Origin: Lingula anatina | Taxonomy: Eukaryota; Brachiopoda; Lingulata; Lingulida; Lingulidae | Direction: 5' to 3' | DNA length: 51,618 nt | NCBI RefSeq assembly: GCF_001039355.2 | Contig: NW_019774625.1 | Span: 821,667-873,284, forward strand | Shown: one piece after another, positions 46,033 through 51,618 of the stretch | How positions within the stretch are numbered: position 1 is the stretch's first letter | Layout of the letters: each line of letters opens with the position of its first letter | Notes under the pieces: model-generated | What the model was told of the DNA's origin: nothing | What the model saw: only the letters and a program-made list of their open reading frames with translations | The model's database searches: none | Translations under genes and position numbers: made by a program

Positions 46033-49000
46033 ATTTTTGCTTACATATGGTCAAGAAATCAGCAAACAGTTCAAAACCTGTTGCCCAGTTTGTCAGGCAT
46101 CCAACAGTTTTCCTCTTGGCCAAGTAACAAATTCAGCATTTGTTGACTGGGTGAACTTGGTGACGTGCAAACCTGTTGGAACAAGTGATAAGAAGATTGC
46201 GCGCGTCTCTTGGGGAAAGTTGACGACAGTGGTTTAAGATAAGTGTTTAAGAACTCGCAGAGCGCTTCTGTTAATTTCCTCAACCAATTGTATGACACAG
46301 CATGATATAAACATTGCCTACAAAGTGAAAGGCAATTTGCCAACAATCTATATTAGGAGACACGCAGTACATTTTAGTATGGCTCTATTTTGTAAGCAAG
46401 ATATTCAAAAAGATATCATGAATTTTCAAGAACAAAGCTTTTAAAATATTTAATATTACTAACAGACATATTTTAGACCGTACTATATCATAATGCAGTG
46501 AGCATGATGTAAGGAGCAAGGAATATAGTACGACGAAGGTGGTACGTCGACGACTTTCTTTCATATCGAAAATAATTCAAAACGTAACCTGCAAATATTT
46601 TTCAGCCAGTCCCTGAGGGAATGACACGGATAGCGTTAGCGATTCGAATTAAGCGGATTAAATCAAATAGTCGCTCTTGTCTTTCATCAAAAACTCCCAC
46701 GTTCCACGAGCGAATCCATATTTTTTTGATGAGGCGGAGAAGGGCATAAAACAATAAACTTGAGACAATATTTAGGTACAATAATGGAGAAACATCTCTG
46801 ATTTGTCTTTTCGTTATTCTGATTTTTTTAATAGGACGTTAGAGGGGATGAGGTATCCCCAGAACTAAAAATCTTGTAATCACCCCCTCCCCTCCCCTCC
46901 CAGTCCCCTGCAAACCATCATTTCATATTTCGTTTCAACCATTACATACCCCCCCTCACCCCCACCCCCACCCCCACCCCCGTGAGGAAAAATCTGCACC
47001 ATGTCCACGTGACACTAGAAGATCTAAATCTCCCCACTCTTAGATATATTTAAATCAAATACTTTTCCTTTCATAGGTGTCGCGAACATTTAATCCTCTA
47101 AAAATGCTGTTTTTATTTCCACGGGCTGGGGAATGAGTGCCAATTAAGAATGTAAAAACAACGCAGTAAAAACGAACAGGTTACCATTTTATTACGAAAT
47201 ATGAAAGAGCTAATGAGATAATTAACAGAAACTCGTGTCCCGTTCAACAAAAAATAACGCAGTTGTAAAAATGAACAACCTAATTGCGACACAATTAAAG
47301 AAAAATGACACAATGACAACATTTAAATCATTTAAGAGATAGTTTGAGTAGAATAAAAGAGGCTCAATCAGCACAACTATATAGTTTGAAATATAGGAGG
47401 CTCTACAGGAAAACTGACAAAAAAGTAAAAAAAAAAAAAAACAGCATTGGAAGCGGGGTCAGTTGACCTAGGAAAGAGGGTTCATCTAAGCTATCCTTCG
47501 GATACGGAGTTTTTGACCAGAACATTTTCCCCAAGCAGTAATCTTGCCGGCAGGAAGGAGTCTGTAACCTATATAAGAGGCGCGTGGATGAATTTTGTCT
47601 TTTACCATATGGCGGAATGTAAAATGGTGGGCTAGTCATTAAAATGCCGATCATCTTTATATGAAAAAGCATAAACACAGGTAATACAACGGCAAAGTAC
47701 AATATCTTAAAACTGCTAAAATTACATCTACTTTGGAATCTCAATTTAAAAATAAATCCAATCAAGTTGATTGTGGAAAAGCCACACTAAGAATGTTGAC
47801 ATCTTCTAACACATTTAAACATGGACATGTTATTCCTAATCAAGGTAAACAATATGGTACATAATCTTATCTATACGTTAAAATGTTAGCTGAATATTAA
47901 ATTTTAATTATTTAGTGGCGAAAAAGTATAAAAAATACTCTTAACAATAACAAGGAGGAGAGTTAGGAAAGTCAAATTTGAAATTGAATAATGACCGAGA
48001 AAACGTCACCATTACCATAATTATTTATCAAAGACTGCCATATTATGTTGATTATCACTTTGGAATGTCCCACACGGCCCATAGCTCGTCTGTCATCAAA
48101 CTTATACAAAACACAATGATAAGTTTCTCGTAGATTACTTTTACACACCATTTTTCATCACAATATGAAGCATTCCAATGTTTGAAGGATAAGGAAAGTG
48201 GATATATGTTGTACGTGTTTTTTCAATAATTTGTACAAATTAAAAATTAAAAAATCTTTCGTATTCTGCATCTCTCCTTACTAACTCTCAACTATAAATC
48301 TATACCGAGGAAGATTTTTTGTCAGCATGGTTCTTCATTTGAAGAGTCACGTGTTTAACAGCGTGATCCTTTTTCTCAATTTTCCGGACTTCTGTCTTCA
48401 TTTCCTTTCAGTTAAGTCTCTGGTTATGTTAAAATGTCAACCCTCGCTACAAGAGAGCGGTCAGTGCTTCAATACTACTGGCCTTTCTCTGTCCATTCTC
48501 CTCCATAGCTTAACTACTTCATTTCGCCCGTAAATTACATTGGAATCATGTCTCCCGTGGCGCCGGCTAAAATCTATCAATGGTCATCTCTAGGCATTAT
48601 CTGGAAAATGTCACGGCATACGAGACCGAATATTAGATTTTGTGTAAAAAAATTAATTTGCCCGTCGCTATTTCGATCGTTTTCCGGATGGAATGGAATA
48701 CAGCAAATGACAGTTGCATTGTGGTCACTGGAATCCAACGCAATTCTTCTGATGAAGATAAGATAGATTTAGTTGAAATTACTTAACTCCTTTCAATTGT
48801 GCGACGCTTCTCGATGTTTTTAATGTCGATCAATTCAACCCCAACAGCACAGCACTTCGCGTCATCTTTGCCAGCGTCTGTCGGTTGTGTTTAAGAGAAA
48901 AGACAGAAACAGTTTAACTGACATGGCCAGCTTGTCGGCGACGTGCTTGAATGTCTGGTTAAATGCTGTTCTAAATGGGGATAAGCAACATTTCGGTCTT

Positions 49001-49056
49001 TATTTTCCACTATCTTGAATGCTGCCTTTCTGAAGCAGGTTTTGGCTCTATATGCG
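46033..49056. other. intergenic, no gene recognised
   Basis: Contains a C-rich tract with (CCCCCA)n at about 46949-46981 and an earlier CCCCT-rich stretch at 46881-46912, both potential quadruplexes on the - strand, and an A14 run near 47429. A TATATAAG box lies at 47572-47579, with ATGGCGG about 34 nt further on that runs only eight codons. No exon could be supported. Confidence 0.5.
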
Positions 49057-49224
49057 AGTGTGACAGGAATGGTAGTCCGCTAGGAACCGTAGTCCTCTTC
49101 CCATTACTTTGTACAGGTGACATTCGTCCCATATACTAACCCCAATACTCCGACTAACCCTAACCTGTGCTAACCACATGGGAACCCGGACTTCTATTCC
49201 TAGGACTACCATTCCTGTCACACT
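49057..49224. mobile_element. 168-bp MITE with perfect 22-bp inverted ends
   Basis: 49057-49078 and 49203-49224 are exact reverse complements (outer end AGTGTGACAGGAATGG). The core contains two AACCCTAACC-like phrases and matches, in reverse orientation, the repeat at 23800-23900. No coding capacity. The target duplication is unclear. It lies downstream of the GPCR gene (which is on the - strand). Confidence 0.75.
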
Positions 49225-49922
49225 ATAGGACACTTTATGCTACATGGAAAAGCGGTGGCTTAAAGCACAATCAAACGTCTTGCAGGGTCGTGTATGAGGT
49301 AATGGAATCAAAGAGTCAAGAGTATTATCGTACTGGAGGCATAGAATAGAGATGCCCTGGAGAAGTAGTCTGCAACAATCGTTTATTAACAGTCAACAAA
49401 TGCTGGAAAATAACAAAACGACGTCCTGTGGTTTTCATCATAGCGATGTACGCAGTAAGAGAATCGTAATTAGAAACTAATCACGTTGAAGAAATAAAAT
49501 CCTGTCGTAGTCATTCCATCTGTAGATGACAATCAGATTACACTGCGGGATAATTCAACACGAGGCAACACTATCCTGCACCTTCTAGACAAAATTGATA
49601 AAATTCCAGATCGTAATTTGTTACTTGCCTTGCGACTATGTCTCAGTTTTCTCACTCCCTGTCATCTCCATCTGCGCTATTTGATTGTGAGCGCTGATCA
49701 GCCTGTGTCAATTGGAAGTTAACTGACTAAACGCTGTCAGCGCCTTTACTTTGACAATTGTATTTAACTTGTCGAAAGTAATCTTTGTATCTCTAAACTT
49801 GAATGTCTTCTTGTTTGGAAAATATCGTCATTTCGTCACCGACTTTGACCATTTTCACCGAAAACTTTGCCCTTTCTTCACATTCTATCTTATTAACATC
49901 CCCGACCAGATGCAAGCTGCAT
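49225..49922 (-). other. downstream flank of the GPCR gene
   Basis: No ORF of interest. On the - strand an AATAAA hexamer falls at about 49382-49387, a possible poly(A) signal some 540 nt after the GPCR stop codon. Confidence 0.3.
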
Positions 49923-51119
49923 TCAAACAAAAGTGTCCAGGTTGTTGACATTTAACGATAAGGTGGTCATACGTGTGCCCGAGCTGCGAGAGAAGCTCCT
50001 CGTCTTGACGCTCGCTGCAGGAGAGTACATTCTTCGGCCACAAAACATCATGGCAAGATGCTGCCTGAAGCAAGCGCCAGTCAAACTGTACAGGAAAAAG
50101 TTAATGCAGTAATTAACGTAAAATATAGTTCGTGTAATGTACAACACGCCACGCATGTATTTAAAGTCGCGTTGCTTGGATTCAAACGTCGTATACATAT
50201 GGTAACACCACGTGATCAAGTAGGGGATGCTCAGCGCCACAAAGCACGTGGAGAGGACCAGTAGCATGCACGTCATCTCCATGCGCAGTTTGTTCGTGGC
50301 ATTGTTGACCTTCATGACGTCCTTGACCGCCTCGCCTCGAAACCGCGTGACCAGATTCCTCACCATGGCGATGTTGAGCACGGTGATGATGATGACGGGG
50401 ACCAAGGTGATGCTGAGAGCGAAGATGATGTCCAAGACGAAAGAGGTGAATTTGTGAGCGGCGTCGTGCGTGCACACGGCCACGTTGTGCTCCTCGTTAA
50501 TGAACACACCACTCATCAGAGGTTTCCACAGGCTGAGACAGGCCCCGAGCAGCGTGCAGAAGATAATGGTCTTCCTTGCGTTCCTGGTGGTGCTCATCTT
50601 GATCTTCTGGAGAGGTTTACATACTCCAATGTACCGCTCAATTGTGAAGGTCACTATAATCCACACCGAGATGAACCGGAACCAATAGGAAAAGAATAGG
50701 AACACGTGGCAGACGCCGTTCAGGGCTAATATGCGGATGGTTAAATCGTGTCCCAGGTACGGGAGTCCTTTGGTTATCCAGTCGAATAAAACGTAGATTA
50801 TCAAAACCGAAAGATCCGATATGGACAGAGCTATGAGGTACTGACTTGCCCCCAACACGCGGAGCTTCCTGTTCTTAAATACGCACAATGATATCAGATT
50901 TCCCGCCAAACCAAGGACGATAATTATAGGTGTCACTACCGCATAGAACCTCCTCCCGTGGATCAAGATAGGCGGGTCCGCGGTCTCTTGTGACGTCTCT
51001 TCAACTGATGCGTTTGGCCATTCCTTGTTAGCTGCGATGCTGTGAATGGCGGTGAGATTTTCTGTCCCGTACATCATTTGGTCTTCAAATGAAAGAAAAA
51101 AGTCATCCAGATCTCCCAT
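49923..51119 (-). CDS. class A (rhodopsin-like) GPCR, invertebrate neuropeptide-receptor type
   Basis: Intronless 398-residue plasma-membrane receptor. An acidic N-terminus carries glycosylation sites N21-L-T and N36-A-S. TM1 has GLAGN (N74 = 1.50) and TM2 SISD (D102 = 2.50). The C137-C216 pair is in the right place for the TM3/ECL2 disulfide. TM3 ends with E161-R-Y. W198 is 4.50, P241 is 5.50 and P299 is 6.50. TM7 reads N340-FFLY instead of NPxxY, and the usual aromatic CWxP tryptophan is absent (ALSIPY). The tail is Ser/Thr/Arg-rich with C360, a possible palmitoylation site. NFFLY-type TM7 motifs occur in FMRFamide-like and other invertebrate peptide receptors, so a peptide ligand coupled to G proteins is likely. 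The ligand is not identifiable. The start ATG has context GAGGATGG. A TTTCAG lies about 17 nt upstream, so a spliced 5' UTR is possible. Confidence 0.9.
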   Translation of the reverse strand: MGDLDDFFLSFEDQMMYGTENLTAIHSIAANKEWPNASVEETSQETADPPILIHGRRFYAVVTPIIIVLGLAGNLISLCVFKNRKLRVLGASQYLIALSISDLSVLIIYVLFDWITKGLPYLGHDLTIRILALNGVCHVFLFFSYWFRFISVWIIVTFTIERYIGVCKPLQKIKMSTTRNARKTIIFCTLLGACLSLWKPLMSGVFINEEHNVAVCTHDAAHKFTSFVLDIIFALSITLVPVIIITVLNIAMVRNLVTRFRGEAVKDVMKVNNATNKLRMEMTCMLLVLSTCFVALSIPYLITWCYHMYTTFESKQRDFKYMRGVLYITRTIFYVNYCINFFLYSLTGACFRQHLAMMFCGRRMYSPAASVKTRSFSRSSGTRMTTLSLNVNNLDTFV

Positions 51120-51155
51120 CCTCTATCCCGCTGCTGAAATCAATAATTGTGCCTT

Positions 51156-51191
<36 letters not shown>

Positions 51192-51618
51192 CAATGATAA
51201 ACTATTGTGGTAATTGTGCATTGTAAAAGTGCATCGACCAATTATTTTACAAAGGTATGTCAGTCAATTTTCCTGACATAGACCTAATAATAACAACGTG
51301 AATAGTCAGACTTTTTTTCCAGTCACACAAAAGCGGTTTTAAATTCAGAGGAAACGGAAAAAACAAAATGCCAGAAATGGCACGATGACGCATATTGCGG
51401 CTTGCCAGTCTGTGTCTCAGTTTGTGAACGAATCTGTGTGGTGACACAATAAGGAGTATATTGCTAGGAATAACAAAGCGCTGAAGCTGTGACAATTAGC
51501 AAGCGGTGTTGTGCTCGGACTGTGACCTAATTCCACCACGGAGCCTTCGCCCAGAGGACGCCAAAGCTTTTACACCCACATTTTGATCCAACTCCAATTT
51601 ACATTAACTTAGCAATTC
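51120..51618. other. upstream flank of the GPCR gene with (ATA)n microsatellite
   Basis: (AAT/ATA)n at 51158-51190. On the - strand a GATTTCAG acceptor-like sequence lies just before the GPCR start codon. Nothing else recognised. Confidence 0.5.

Noticed and set aside
47403-47765. 120-codon - strand ORF rich in Phe/Leu
   Set aside because: Part is translated poly(T) and the rest has no recognisable domain; the opposite strand looks like ordinary intergenic or repeat sequence.
50182-50699. Several open frames in other frames over the GPCR
   Set aside because: Shadows of the receptor coding sequence, which has all expected transmembrane motifs.

Overview
This is AT-rich animal nuclear DNA: genes are split by GT-AG introns, there are many microsatellites, and small inverted-repeat transposon relics are scattered throughout. 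The proteins (an EML-family WD-repeat protein, an SLC35F3/F4-like carrier, a peptide-type GPCR) are metazoan. Their divergence from the vertebrate versions, together with small introns full of MITEs, suggests an invertebrate, for example a non-vertebrate deuterostome or a lophotrochozoan. I cannot place it more precisely from sequence alone.

Layout. (1) About 1-15300, + strand: the 3' four fifths of an EML (echinoderm microtubule-associated protein-like) gene. Twenty coding exons from 148 to 14030 can be chained with consistent phase (749 visible residues: Ser/Pro-rich linker, HELP motif, WD repeats). The gene includes a 23-nt microexon, one GC-AG intron and an 18-codon in-phase exon where vertebrate EMLs have a few residues. 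A tRNA-Pro(UGG) gene lies antisense in one intron. (2) About 15300-24900: no gene recognised; AT-rich sequence, a tRNA-like fragment, a foldback repeat and long homopolymer/AT tracts. (3) 24928-39123, + strand: a candidate CpG-containing promoter with X-box-like, CCAAT and YY1-like motifs at a tiny first coding exon (16 nt). A 7.3-kb intron full of MITEs follows, then seven well-supported exons of an SLC35F3/F4-like drug/metabolite transporter. The large intron also holds, on the - strand, a candidate small secreted Cys-rich protein split over two frames. The intron before exon 3 contains two decayed extra copies of the start of exon 3. (4) 39124-49900: mostly intergenic, with several MITE families, an orphan terminal-exon-like ORF at 43026-43097, a 50-nt-arm hairpin, and a 1037-bp block present twice on either side of a single N, almost certainly an assembly artefact. 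(5) 49923-51119, - strand: an intronless 398-aa class A GPCR of the invertebrate neuropeptide-receptor type.

The genes have no obvious joint function; this is an ordinary stretch of chromosome. The most interesting points are the unusual splice structures in the EML gene, the tiny YY1/X-box first exon of the transporter, the tandem decayed exon copies tied to TTTA microsatellites, the nested Cys-rich ORF, and several short inverted-repeat transposon families with readable target-site duplications. I saw no convincing new biological system.
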